A DNA stretch of 64,000 nt from an uncultured bacterium (GTDB lineage: Bacteria; Cyanobacteriota; Vampirovibrionia; Gastranaerophilales; Gastranaerophilaceae). Position numbers and translations under genes: made by a program. Every line of letters begins with the position of its first letter. Position 1 is the first letter of the stretch. The stretch covers positions 1 to 64,000 of the forward strand of contig CACYTP010000002.1 in NCBI GenBank assembly GCA_902777385.1, in the 5' to 3' direction. A model generated the notes under the pieces. The model was not told where the DNA came from and ran no database searches. It saw nothing but the letters and a program-made list of their open reading frames with translations. Below, piece after piece: positions 1 through 7,303 of this stretch.

Positions 1-85
1 CAGTAATAGACTGTGAGCGTAATTCATTGTCTGACAGCCTTGAGGTTATGCTTAATAATTTTGCTTGTGATGCCGCTAAACCCAT
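1..85 (-). CDS. N-terminus of an ASQA-family protein (partial)
   Basis: This is the first 28 codons of a minus-strand gene that runs off the left edge. The start is ATG at 85-83, with AAGGA about seven bases upstream as ribosome-binding site. The visible N-terminus begins MGLAASQAKLLSITSRLSDN and matches in pattern the start of the 676-residue protein at 23996 (MGMSASQARLLYLTAQLNN). The shared M-G-x-x-ASQA-[RK]-LL start and the predicted helix after it suggest one protein family. There is no signal peptide. I recall such starts from Gastranaerophilales genomes, where function is not known. A role in export or assembly is only an inference. Confidence 0.7.
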   Translation of the reverse strand, partial: MGLAASQAKLLSITSRLSDNELRSQSIT

Positions 86-160
86 AATTAGTCCTTTCCA
101 TTTAGGTTTACGGAATATAATTCTGTAAACTTGAGTAGTATTAAGATATTGTTACAATAT

Positions 161-184
161 AAAAAAAAAAGGGCTAAGCCCTTT
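161..184 (-). terminator. Rho-independent terminator on the minus strand
   Basis: A 7-bp stem (AAAGGGC/GCCCTTT) with a three-base loop is followed, on the minus strand only, by a run of ten T. It lies upstream of the ASQA-family gene (start at 85), so it must end a separate short minus-strand transcript or act as an attenuator for that gene. Confidence 0.8.
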
Positions 185-242
185 CATGTAACATCATTAG
201 TTATGGTTAATGATAGTGTATTGTATTATATGTTGGATTATT

Positions 243-297
243 ATTTGTTAGGTTAACCTAACAAATTTATTTTATAACTCTGCAATTTATTTGTCAA
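243..297 (-). promoter_or_regulatory. Promoter with a 24-bp perfect palindrome at its start site
   Basis: On the minus strand, TTGACA (297-292) and TAAAAT (274-269) are separated by 17 bp, a near-consensus sigma-70 promoter. The predicted transcription start, near 262, falls inside a perfect 24-bp dyad at 243-266 (ATTTGTTAGGTT and its complement, no loop). This is the classic geometry of a repressor operator. The transcript would run about 100 nt to the terminator at 161-184. It contains an 8-codon ATG...TAG frame at 197-174 that overlaps the terminator stem but has no ribosome-binding site. It may be a small RNA or an attenuated leader of the ASQA-family gene. Confidence 0.55.
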
Positions 298-313
298 GTA
301 TAAATTTTAAATA

Positions 314-342
314 TTGATAATTAGTAAAAATAATTATATAAT
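314..342 (+). promoter_or_regulatory. Leaderless promoter of the pilC-like gene
   Basis: TTGATA at 314-319 and TATAAT at 337-342 are spaced by 17 bp. Six bases separate the -10 box from the ATG at 349, so transcription should begin at or next to the start codon. No Shine-Dalgarno sequence is present. The same six-base spacing occurs at five other genes in this window. Confidence 0.7.
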
Positions 343-348
343 TTATCT

Positions 349-1566
349 ATGGCTAAATATTTCTACAGAGCGTTAAAAGACCGTAAAGAATTGGTTACGG
401 GTCATATAGAGGCAGAAAATCAAGAAGATGCCAAAATTAAGATAAAAGAGCTTGGTTTTATGCCGGCAGGTATCTATGATGAAAATAATTTACCGCAGGA
501 GTATAAATCTTTAAATGCTGTTCCTGTAAAAAAAATATCAAAAAATGAGTTGCAATTGTTTACGTCTGAGCTTCAAGTGTTATTAAATTCCGGAATTTCC
601 GTATTGGAGGCGTTGGATTCTTTAGCATCGCATGCTCCGGGGAAAAAATCACAGGTAATGGCGAAGGATATTTCTAATAAGATAAAGCACGGTAAAACCT
701 TTAGTGAGGCTGTAGGATATTATGATAAGGCTTTGGGAAATGTTTATATTTCTTTAAGTAAGACCGGAGAAGATACCGGAAGTTTGCCGCAGACGCTCAG
801 TTATCTTGATGAACTTTTGAAGAAGCAAATTGAACTAAAATCTAAATTTATACAAATGTCTATTTACCCGATTATTTTGATAGTTATTATGTTTGGTATG
901 TTCTTGATATTTGGCGGGTGGCTTTTCCCAAAAATGATTTCTACATTGTCTGTAAAACCTGATGAAGTTCCTATTATGGTGAAGGCTTTTACCGTAGGAT
1001 ATGATATGTTCTGGAAAATTTCTCCTATAGCGGTATTGTGTATGTTGGCTGCTTGGTTTGGCTTAGGCTTTTCTATTGGTTTTGAAAAATTAAGAGATAA
1101 TTTAAATTCGATTCTATTGAAAATTCCGGTGTTAAAAGATGCAATTCAGTATCTTGTATTATCTCATTATATGACTGTAATGTATATCGCTTATAATGCA
1201 GGAATTACAATAACTGATACGTTAAAATTATCCGAGGATACAATAAATATTAGTGTGCTAAAGAAAAAAGCTTCTGTTGTTTATCAAAAGTTACAGCAGG
1301 GACAGGTATTGGCAGATGCTTTTCAGGCTTCCGGTCTATTACCGCCTGTAATGATTTCAATGATTTCAACAGGTGAAAAAACCGGACAGCTTGGACAGAT
1401 GTTCAAGGATATTTCAAAAGACATTTCTTCAAAATTAGACAATGCTATAACCGCACTTAGTCGTGCATTTGAACCTGTAATGTTGTGTGTAATCGGTGTG
1501 GGCGTTGCAATTGTTGCTATTGCTATTGTTCAGATGTATACTAAATCATTTGAGAGCTTTTTCTAA
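349..1566 (+). CDS. pilC: Type IV pilus / type II secretion inner-membrane protein (PilC/GspF family)
   Basis: The 405-residue product has the length and layout of PilC/GspF, the polytopic platform protein that couples the assembly ATPase to pilin or pseudopilin polymerisation. Two T2SSF repeats are seen at about residues 70-195 and 270-395. Membrane helices lie near 172-194, 222-244 and 377-397. The first repeat carries the typical pattern around 'SLSKTGEDTGSLPQ' and the second around 'MISTGEKTGQLGQM'. No other pilus or secretion gene is adjacent, though a broken prepilin-like gene lies at 13.3 kb. The start is assigned by the leaderless promoter. Whether it serves pili, competence or secretion cannot be told from this window. 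Confidence 0.93.
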   Translation: MAKYFYRALKDRKELVTGHIEAENQEDAKIKIKELGFMPAGIYDENNLPQEYKSLNAVPVKKISKNELQLFTSELQVLLNSGISVLEALDSLASHAPGKKSQVMAKDISNKIKHGKTFSEAVGYYDKALGNVYISLSKTGEDTGSLPQTLSYLDELLKKQIELKSKFIQMSIYPIILIVIMFGMFLIFGGWLFPKMISTLSVKPDEVPIMVKAFTVGYDMFWKISPIAVLCMLAAWFGLGFSIGFEKLRDNLNSILLKIPVLKDAIQYLVLSHYMTVMYIAYNAGITITDTLKLSEDTINISVLKKKASVVYQKLQQGQVLADAFQASGLLPPVMISMISTGEKTGQLGQMFKDISKDISSKLDNAITALSRAFEPVMLCVIGVGVAIVAIAIVQMYTKSFESFF

Positions 1567-1592
1567 TTAAATTATTATAAAAATATTAATTT

Positions 1593-1622
1593 TTGCGGAC
1601 TTCTGTTTTTTTGGAGTAAAAT
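1593..1622 (+). promoter_or_regulatory. Promoter of nifU-nifS
   Basis: TTGCGG (1593-1598) and TAAAAT (1617-1622) have an 18-bp spacer. The leader then carries AAGGA at 1643-1647, well placed for the ATG at 1656. No obvious IscR-type or other operator was recognised. Confidence 0.5.
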
Positions 1623-1655
1623 ATACATAGAGTTAGTAAGATAAGGACAAACAAT

Positions 1656-2513
1656 ATGTGGGATTATTCCGAAAAGGTTATGGATCACTATAGAAATCCA
1701 AGAAACGTAGGGAAAATCGATGATGCTGATGCTGTTGGTAATGCAGGTTCTTTAACTTGCGGAGATCAGCTGAAAATATATTTAAAAATAAAAGACGGTA
1801 TAGTAACAGATGCTAAATTTCAGACATTTGGCTGCGGTTCTGCTGTTGCAAGTTCAAGTATATTGACTGAAATGATTATTGGTAAATCTGTAGAGGATGT
1901 CCGCAAAATTACAAATAAAGATATTGCAGATGAATTAGGCGGCTTGCCTCCTGAAAAAATGCACTGCTCTGTAATGGGTTATGAAGCTTTAGAAGATGCC
2001 TTAAAAGGATATGTTGACAAAGATGATTTGAATCAGGCTCTAAATGTAGTTAACGGTAAGTCTGAAATTAAAGAAAAAATCGTATGTACTTGTTTTGGTG
2101 TAACCGAAAATGTTATATGGGAAGCTATAAAATTAAACGGTTTGACTACTGTTGAAGAGGTTACAAATTATACCAAGGCAGGCGGTGCTTGCGGTAAGTG
2201 TAAGTCTGCAATTCAGGATATAATTGATACTTATTATCATAAAGAAAAGAAAGTTAAGGAAGAAGCTCCTGTATTATCTCCTGCACAAAAAATCCTGAAA
2301 ATTAACAATATTATAGAAAACCAGATTTCACCCGAATTACAAAAAGACGGCGGAGATATTACGCTGGTTGATATTGTCGATAATAAAGTGAGTGTAAGAC
2401 TCAGAGGAAGATGCTCAGGCTGTAGAAATTCAAATCTGACGCTAAAGGCGTTTGTTGAAACTACTTTGAAAAATGCAGTTGATAAAAATATTGAAGTAAT
2501 TGAGGTAAATTAA
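1656..2513 (+). CDS. nifU: NifU-type iron-sulfur cluster scaffold
   Basis: The 285 residues contain the full three-part NifU architecture. An IscU-like domain comes first with scaffold cysteines C35 (LTCGD), C60 (FGCGS) and C104 (MHCS). A BFD-type [2Fe-2S] domain follows with CTCFGV and CGKC. A C-terminal NifU/Nfu domain carries CSGC. It assembles Fe-S clusters using sulfur from NifS, whose gene starts one base after this stop codon. In non-diazotrophic anaerobes this pair is the general Fe-S system, and no nitrogenase gene is nearby. That general role is the more likely one here. Confidence 0.95.
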   Translation: MWDYSEKVMDHYRNPRNVGKIDDADAVGNAGSLTCGDQLKIYLKIKDGIVTDAKFQTFGCGSAVASSSILTEMIIGKSVEDVRKITNKDIADELGGLPPEKMHCSVMGYEALEDALKGYVDKDDLNQALNVVNGKSEIKEKIVCTCFGVTENVIWEAIKLNGLTTVEEVTNYTKAGGACGKCKSAIQDIIDTYYHKEKKVKEEAPVLSPAQKILKINNIIENQISPELQKDGGDITLVDIVDNKVSVRLRGRCSGCRNSNLTLKAFVETTLKNAVDKNIEVIEVN

Positions 2514-2514
2514 A

Positions 2515-3717
2515 ATGTCTGACAGGCTTATATATTTGGATAATAATGCTACAACACAGGTTGATGAACAAGTATTGGAAGAAATGTTGCCATACTTAAA
2601 AGGTGAGTATGCTAATCCGTCGAGTATGTATACTTTTGCCAAAAAGTCATCAAATGCTATAAAGGAAGCAAGGGTAAAAGTAAAAGAATTTGTTAATGCT
2701 GAAAGTGAAAGAGAAATAATATTTACTTCTTGCGGTACAGAAAGTGCCAATACGGCTATTCGTGGTGTTCTTTCCATGAATAAGGATAAACGTCATATAA
2801 TAACAACAAAAGTTGAGCATCCTTGTGTATTAAATGTGTACAAGTCGTTAGAAAAACAAGGTTATAATGTTGATTACATTGGTGTTAACTCAAATGGTGA
2901 ACTGGATTTGGAAGAACTTTCAAATAAAGTCAACGGCGATACTGCTCTTGTTTCAGTAATGTATGCAAATAATGAAACAGGTGTTATTAATCCTATTGAT
3001 AAAGTTTCTGAGATAATTAAAAGTAAAAATAAAAATACAAAACTATATGTTGATGCTGTTCAGGTTGCAGGAAAAATTCCTATAGATGTTCAGGCTTGCG
3101 GTGCGGATATGCTGGGTATCTCCGGACATAAATTTCATGCTCCAAAGGGTGTCGGTGCTTTGTATGTAAATTCAAAGACTATTATTACTCCTTTGATTAT
3201 TGGTGGTCATCAGGAAAAAGGCAAAAGAGCAGGAACAGAAAATGTACCATATATAGCAGGTTTGGGTAAGGCCTGTGAAATTGCTCAGGAAAATTTACAT
3301 TATGAGGCTACTGAAGTTAAAAGACTGAGGGATAAGCTTGAACAGGGTATTTTGAAAAATATATTCAATGCTCGTCTTAATACGGGGGTTGCAAACAGAG
3401 TTCCTAATACTACAAATATCGGGTTTGAATATGTAGAAGGTGAGTTGATATTACTGCACATGAGCGATTTAGGTATTTGTGCAAGTTCAGGATCTGCTTG
3501 TACTTCAGGTTCTCTGGAACCAAGTCATGTATTAAGAGCAATGAATGTCCCATTTACGGCTATACATGGCAGTATAAGATTTTCTTTGAGCAAATATACT
3601 ACAGAAAAAGATATTGATTATGTTAATTCAGTTATGCCGGAGATTATTGAAAAAATAGTTAAGCTTTCTCCGTATCAAGATGAATTGGCTGAATTGAGAC
3701 GCAGAAAAGGTGTTTAA
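2515..3717 (+). CDS. nifS: Cysteine desulfurase, NifS/IscS class
   Basis: This 400-residue PLP enzyme takes sulfur from L-cysteine as a persulfide for the adjacent NifU scaffold. The PLP lysine is K206 in SGHKF, a PLP-stacking histidine lies in VEHP near residue 102, and the persulfide cysteine is C329 in the loop SSGSACTSG. That loop is the long group I type. Length is normal for the family. It is co-transcribed with nifU with a one-base gap. Its 3' end overlaps the convergent zinc-ribbon gene by four bases, so no terminator separates the two strands. Confidence 0.95.
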   Translation: MSDRLIYLDNNATTQVDEQVLEEMLPYLKGEYANPSSMYTFAKKSSNAIKEARVKVKEFVNAESEREIIFTSCGTESANTAIRGVLSMNKDKRHIITTKVEHPCVLNVYKSLEKQGYNVDYIGVNSNGELDLEELSNKVNGDTALVSVMYANNETGVINPIDKVSEIIKSKNKNTKLYVDAVQVAGKIPIDVQACGADMLGISGHKFHAPKGVGALYVNSKTIITPLIIGGHQEKGKRAGTENVPYIAGLGKACEIAQENLHYEATEVKRLRDKLEQGILKNIFNARLNTGVANRVPNTTNIGFEYVEGELILLHMSDLGICASSGSACTSGSLEPSHVLRAMNVPFTAIHGSIRFSLSKYTTEKDIDYVNSVMPEIIEKIVKLSPYQDELAELRRRKGV

Positions 3718-4031
3718 TTTTTTGGCAAATGCTCCTGCCAATGTTCATCAAGCTCCTTAATAAAACGATGTGCATCAATTACGTCATCGTATGTTATTGG
3801 TTCAGGTCCTTCCTGTACTTCAAGCGGTTCACTTTTTACTTCAAGATTTGATAACCCGACAAAGGCAACCCCGAAACTTTTGCCGCAATGCTGGCATATA
3901 AGATGTGCAACAAGTAATCCGCTTTCCTGACGTTTGATTTCTATAGAATTTTCATCAAACCCGTTTTTGCAATATGAACAACATAGGTTTGAAAACATTA
4001 TTTTAAGCTTATTTTTCATTCTTTTCAACAT
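3714..4031 (-). CDS. Small zinc-ribbon protein
   Basis: The 105-residue product has CCSYC and, about 30 residues later, CQHCG, together a four-cysteine zinc ribbon of about 40 residues. An acidic C-terminal half follows, with no membrane segment. I do not recognise the family; a nucleic-acid-binding or regulatory role is only suggested by the ribbon. A longer frame could begin at TTG 4046, but that codon overlaps the -10 box. ATG 4031 is chosen because TATAAT (plus-strand 4038-4043) lies exactly six bases upstream, giving a leaderless mRNA. It converges on nifS and overlaps its last four bases. Confidence 0.7.
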   Translation of the reverse strand: MLKRMKNKLKIMFSNLCCSYCKNGFDENSIEIKRQESGLLVAHLICQHCGKSFGVAFVGLSNLEVKSEPLEVQEGPEPITYDDVIDAHRFIKELDEHWQEHLPKN

Positions 4032-4037
4032 ACCCTT

Positions 4038-4043
4038 ATTATA
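4038..4043 (-). promoter_or_regulatory. -10 box of a leaderless promoter
   Basis: A perfect TATAAT on the minus strand is six bases upstream of the ATG at 4031. No convincing -35 hexamer is seen at 16-18 bp. There is no usable ribosome-binding site between the -10 box and the start. Confidence 0.55.
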
Positions 4044-4118
4044 CAATCAACATAATAATTATTGTTTTTGGTTTGTCAAATATTCAAATTAGTATTATAA
4101 AATTAATTATTAAGAGGG

Positions 4119-4146
4119 TTTACATTTTTTTTAAAAGAGTTATAAT
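4119..4146 (+). promoter_or_regulatory. Promoter of the 31-codon peptide gene
   Basis: TTTACA (4119-4124) and TATAAT (4141-4146) with a 16-bp spacer form a strong promoter. It is followed by a 40-odd base leader and the strong Shine-Dalgarno sequence AGGAGG. Confidence 0.65.
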
Positions 4147-4196
4147 ATAATTGTAATGGTCTGATATATAACATGAAAAACTTTAGGAGGTTTATC

Positions 4197-4292
4197 ATGG
4201 AAGCTATCAATTTAATCTTGTTCGGTTTCATTGTTTATACTGCGTTAATCGTAGTTCCAAGTATTTGGGAAGAGTTAACCACAGAAAACTAG
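4197..4292 (+). CDS. 31-residue single-pass membrane peptide
   Basis: An ATG at 4197, seven bases after a strong AGGAGG, opens a 31-codon frame. Its product begins MEAINLILFGFIVYTALIVV and continues with PSIWEELTTEN. It is one hydrophobic helix of about 18 residues followed by a short acidic tail. The promoter at 4119-4146 and the ribosome-binding site make translation likely despite the length. The shape recalls the tiny single-helix subunits of membrane complexes, but I cannot match it to a named family. It stands alone between convergent genes. Confidence 0.6.
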   Translation: MEAINLILFGFIVYTALIVVPSIWEELTTEN

Positions 4293-4406
4293 AAACAGCA
4301 GAGCTTTTTTAGAATAAGAAAGCCTGAGGATTGAATTATTTTCTGCAAGATAATTTCGCCATTCAAGTATTTACAGCTAAAATTAAGTGTAAAATGTACA
4401 TTTTAA

Positions 4407-4430
4407 ACGAGGTCTAATTCAGGACCTCGT
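4407..4430 (-). terminator. Terminator hairpin overlapping the bioA stop codon
   Basis: An 8-bp inverted repeat (ACGAGGTC/GACCTCGT, loop of eight bases) spans the last codons and stop of bioA and is followed on the minus strand by TTTAAAAT. It probably ends the bioD-bioA transcript. The T-run is short, so efficiency is uncertain. Confidence 0.5.
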
Positions 4431-5757
4431 TTATGCATTCATAAGCCACATCGGTTACAAAATTCATTGTTTCTCTATCAATTATCAGTGGCGGATTAAA
4501 GTAGATAACATCTCCAAGAGGTCTAAGAATTACACCTTTTTTAAGTGCTTTCTTGTATATTTGATATCCAAATCGCTGTTTGTAATCGAAAGGTTCTTTT
4601 GTCTTTGGATTTTTTACGAGTTCTATTGCATTGATAAGACCAATTGAACGTATTTCTCCGACATATTTGTAATCTGTGAATTTTTCTTTAAGCAGGTTGT
4701 TAAAATATACAGCATTTTCGTTTGCATTTTTCAATACGGTTCCGTCTGACATAATATCTAATACGGCATTAGCTGCTGAACAGGCAAGAGGGTTTCCGCT
4801 GTATGTATGCGAGTGCATAAATGCCTTACCCGAATTATAGTCAGCATAGAATGCGTCGTATATTTCTTGAGTTGTAACAGCTATAGACATTGGCATATAA
4901 CCGCCTGTTAAACCTTTTGACAGGCACATAATATCAGGAGATACTTCTGCGTGGTCAAAAGCAAAAAATTTCCCCGTTCTGCCGTATCCGGTAGCTATTT
5001 CATCCGCAAGTATGTGAACATTGTATTGGTTACATAATACTCTAAGCTTTTTAAGATAAAGCGGAGGATAAATTTTCATTCCGGCAGAACCTTGAAGCAG
5101 AGGTTCAACCACTATTGCACAAGTTTCATCTCCAAATTGTTCAAATGTTTTTTCTGCGTGTTCAAAGCATTCACAATCACAGTTATCTCTGCATTTACCG
5201 TAAGGACATCTGTAACAGTCCGGACCTTGTACTCTTACGATATCCATAAGTAATGGCTTGTATATTTTTGTATATAAGTCGCAGTCTCCAATAGATAAAG
5301 CTCCTATGGTTTCTCCATGATATGCATCTGTAAGTGCCATAAACCTTGTTTTTTGAGTATGTCCTACCTGCTGATGGTATTGAAAGCTCATTTTCATGGA
5401 TGATTCGATTGAAGATGAACCGTTATCAGAAAAATTAAATTTGCATAATCCTTTCGGGAGAACTTTGATTAATTTTTCACATAGTTCAATAGCTCTTTTA
5501 TTTGAAAAATTTGCAAATATGACGTGTTCCAGTTCGTCAACCTGATTTTTTATTGCTTCATTGATTTTTGGGTTGCAGTGTCCCAAAAGATTACACCACC
5601 ATGAACTGATTACATCAATATATCTGTTCCCGTCGGTATCGTATAAATATATACCGTTTCCTTTTTCAATTACTATAGGAGGTAATTCCTCATAGTCTTT
5701 CATTTGTGAGCAAGGGTGCCAAATGTATTCTAAATCTCTTTCACTCCAAGATTTCAT
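4414..5757 (-). CDS. bioA: Adenosylmethionine-8-amino-7-oxononanoate aminotransferase
   Basis: This 447-residue class III aminotransferase makes 7,8-diaminopelargonate in biotin synthesis. The N-terminal WHPCSQMKDYE and the ISSWWCNLLGH segment are BioA hallmarks. The PLP lysine is in CLSKGLTGGYMP near residue 280. A cysteine-rich insert around residues 180-200 (CYRCPYGKCRDNCDC) occurs in some bacterial BioA and could bind metal. It starts two bases after the bioD stop, so the two enzymes that act consecutively are co-expressed. No bioB or bioF lies in the window. Confidence 0.93.
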   Translation of the reverse strand: MKSWSERDLEYIWHPCSQMKDYEELPPIVIEKGNGIYLYDTDGNRYIDVISSWWCNLLGHCNPKINEAIKNQVDELEHVIFANFSNKRAIELCEKLIKVLPKGLCKFNFSDNGSSSIESSMKMSFQYHQQVGHTQKTRFMALTDAYHGETIGALSIGDCDLYTKIYKPLLMDIVRVQGPDCYRCPYGKCRDNCDCECFEHAEKTFEQFGDETCAIVVEPLLQGSAGMKIYPPLYLKKLRVLCNQYNVHILADEIATGYGRTGKFFAFDHAEVSPDIMCLSKGLTGGYMPMSIAVTTQEIYDAFYADYNSGKAFMHSHTYSGNPLACSAANAVLDIMSDGTVLKNANENAVYFNNLLKEKFTDYKYVGEIRSIGLINAIELVKNPKTKEPFDYKQRFGYQIYKKALKKGVILRPLGDVIYFNPPLIIDRETMNFVTDVAYECINEVLN

Positions 5758-5759
5758 TT

Positions 5760-6449
5760 TTATATCTCCCTGAATATTCCAACTAATGTATTTTTATCAA
5801 TTTCAATATCGCTTGAATTTTTTTCTACTGTAGCAATTACCGGTATATGCGTAAGCTTTTCTATTTGAATTTTATTATCGGTTTGCATTTTATCGGTTTT
5901 ATCAAAATTGTTCAATATTATGCCATTTACCTTAATTCCGTGGTTTTTTGCATATTCGGCAGTTAATACTGCAGAATTTATTGAACCGAGTTCTGCCGGT
6001 GCAACAATGATTACATCAAGATGAAGTCCTTTTATTATGTCTTCTATTAAAAATGGTTTATCCCCTGATAAATTCATAGGACAAACTATTCCGCCTGCAC
6101 CTTCTGTAACTATATATTCGTATTTATTCTTTCTGACTGAAAAATCTTTTTTTACAAATTCAAGATCTATCGGGTTATTTTCAATTTGTGAGGCAAGATG
6201 TGGTGATAATGCAGGCTTAAACATGTATGACACAAAGTCCTGAGCGTTGCCTTCAAGGTTTGCAATTTTTTTGACATAAGCACAATCTCCGGGAGTCAAA
6301 GTACCGTTAATCTCTTCTGCTCCGCTTAAAACAGGCTTATAATATCCGCAATTAAATCCGTAATCTTTCATTTTTTTTACCAGTAATGCTGATACGAAAG
6401 TCTTACCTACATCTGTTCCTGTTGCTGTTATAAATATTCCCTTAACCAT
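5760..6449 (-). CDS. bioD: Dethiobiotin synthetase
   Basis: This 229-residue enzyme closes the ureido ring of dethiobiotin using CO2 and ATP. The N-terminus carries the P-loop GTDVGKT at residues 11-17. The conserved TEGAGGIVCP motif follows, as does APAELGSINSAVL. A longer frame from 6491 is open, but the protein proper begins at ATG 6449 (MVKGIFITATGTDVGKT), with GAGG upstream. The upstream part of the longer frame also contains a possible -10 box. It forms an operon with bioA just downstream. Confidence 0.93.
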   Translation of the reverse strand: MVKGIFITATGTDVGKTFVSALLVKKMKDYGFNCGYYKPVLSGAEEINGTLTPGDCAYVKKIANLEGNAQDFVSYMFKPALSPHLASQIENNPIDLEFVKKDFSVRKNKYEYIVTEGAGGIVCPMNLSGDKPFLIEDIIKGLHLDVIIVAPAELGSINSAVLTAEYAKNHGIKVNGIILNNFDKTDKMQTDNKIQIEKLTHIPVIATVEKNSSDIEIDKNTLVGIFREI

Positions 6450-6526
6450 AAATTTTAAAACCTCATACAAGTTTGATTTTATACCCAACATATTGTAAGT
6501 TCAAGTCCGAAATTGTATATATACAT

Positions 6527-6558
6527 AAAAGCCCTTCTGATACCTCAGAAGGGCTTTT
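6527..6558. terminator. Bidirectional-type terminator hairpin
   Basis: A 14-bp perfect inverted repeat (AAAAGCCCTTCTGA, loop TACC, and its complement) ends in TTTT in both orientations. It lies just downstream of the YtxH-like gene on the minus strand and upstream of bioD, so it mainly ends the 8.0-6.6 kb operon. Confidence 0.85.
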
Positions 6559-6577
6559 ATAAACTGATTGTTTCTAT

Positions 6578-6853
6578 TTATGCAGGTTCTTCTGTTTTGT
6601 TTCCGCTTTTGTCAAGAAGGTTCTGTAATTTCTCTCTTATTTCATCGCCTTTCTTTTGCATTTCTTCTACAACATTATCGGCTTTAGATTGAATTTCTTT
6701 TACTGTTTCGTCTGCTTTAGATGCAGCTTCTTTTGCGGAATTTGCGAGAAGTTCCCTCGTTTCTTTTCCTGATTTAGGTGCCAATAGTATTCCTGCGATT
6801 GCACCTAATGCACCGCCTACAATAAAACCTGCTAAAAATTTTGATGCTGACAT
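6578..6853 (-). CDS. YtxH-like small envelope protein
   Basis: The 91-residue product starts at MSASKFLAGFIVGGALGAI, a glycine-rich membrane helix. The YtxH signature LLAPKSGKETRE follows, and then an amphipathic, lysine/glutamate-rich coiled coil. YtxH-type proteins are membrane-anchored and often stress-linked, with no known enzymatic role. ATG 6853 is preferred over the longer frame because AAAAGGAGT stands just upstream. It is the last gene of a four-gene minus-strand set with DUF948-like and another YtxH-like protein. Confidence 0.8.
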   Translation of the reverse strand: MSASKFLAGFIVGGALGAIAGILLAPKSGKETRELLANSAKEAASKADETVKEIQSKADNVVEEMQKKGDEIREKLQNLLDKSGNKTEEPA

Positions 6854-6926
6854 AGTATTTACTCCTTTTCTTTTCAGTAATGATAATAACAAATTTTTCT
6901 TTTAATTGAATTGCCTTAAAGTAGTA

Positions 6927-7286
6927 TTATTTTTTTGTAAATAATTTCCACATTGTTCCAAAACCGTTAATTATACCTGAGAATAGTGAACTTGTTATTT
7001 CTTTGGTTTTACCAAAGGTATTTTCAACGGCATCTTTTATACTGCCCATATTCGTATCAGTATTTTTTACTATACTGTTAACGGATTGAAGAGTCTTTTG
7101 TAACTCGTCCAATGTAGGTTTTAACTCAGTATTTAGCATAACTGATGTCTGATTAAGGTTTTTAACCAGTGATGACAAATCAATTAGTAGTTTTACGATG
7201 AATACGGCTATAACAATAAACAGTATTCCCGTTATCCAGGCTAAAAATGTTAGCCCTTGGTTTAATGCAACTTGTGATAAATCCAT
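6927..7286 (-). CDS. DUF948-like membrane protein
   Basis: The 119-residue product has one N-terminal membrane helix (about residues 13-38) and then a long amphipathic helix with NQTSVMLNTELKPTLDELQK. This pattern fits DUF948 proteins of Firmicutes and Cyanobacteria, which are often encoded next to YtxH genes as here. The soluble part resembles a simple coiled coil. The start has AAGGAAA upstream. Function is unknown; co-occurrence with YtxH suggests one envelope-associated unit. Confidence 0.75.
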   Translation of the reverse strand: MDLSQVALNQGLTFLAWITGILFIVIAVFIVKLLIDLSSLVKNLNQTSVMLNTELKPTLDELQKTLQSVNSIVKNTDTNMGSIKDAVENTFGKTKEITSSLFSGIINGFGTMWKLFTKK

Positions 7287-7303
7287 TTTATTTTCCTTAT
7301 TTA

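Noticed and set aside
174-197. Seven-residue leader peptide in the minus-strand leader
   Set aside because: It overlaps the terminator stem but has no ribosome-binding site and no codon run that would suggest an amino-acid attenuator.
1656-3717. Nitrogen-fixation cluster
   Set aside because: NifU and NifS are here, but no nifH, nifD, nifK or other nif gene is near; in many anaerobes this pair serves general Fe-S assembly.
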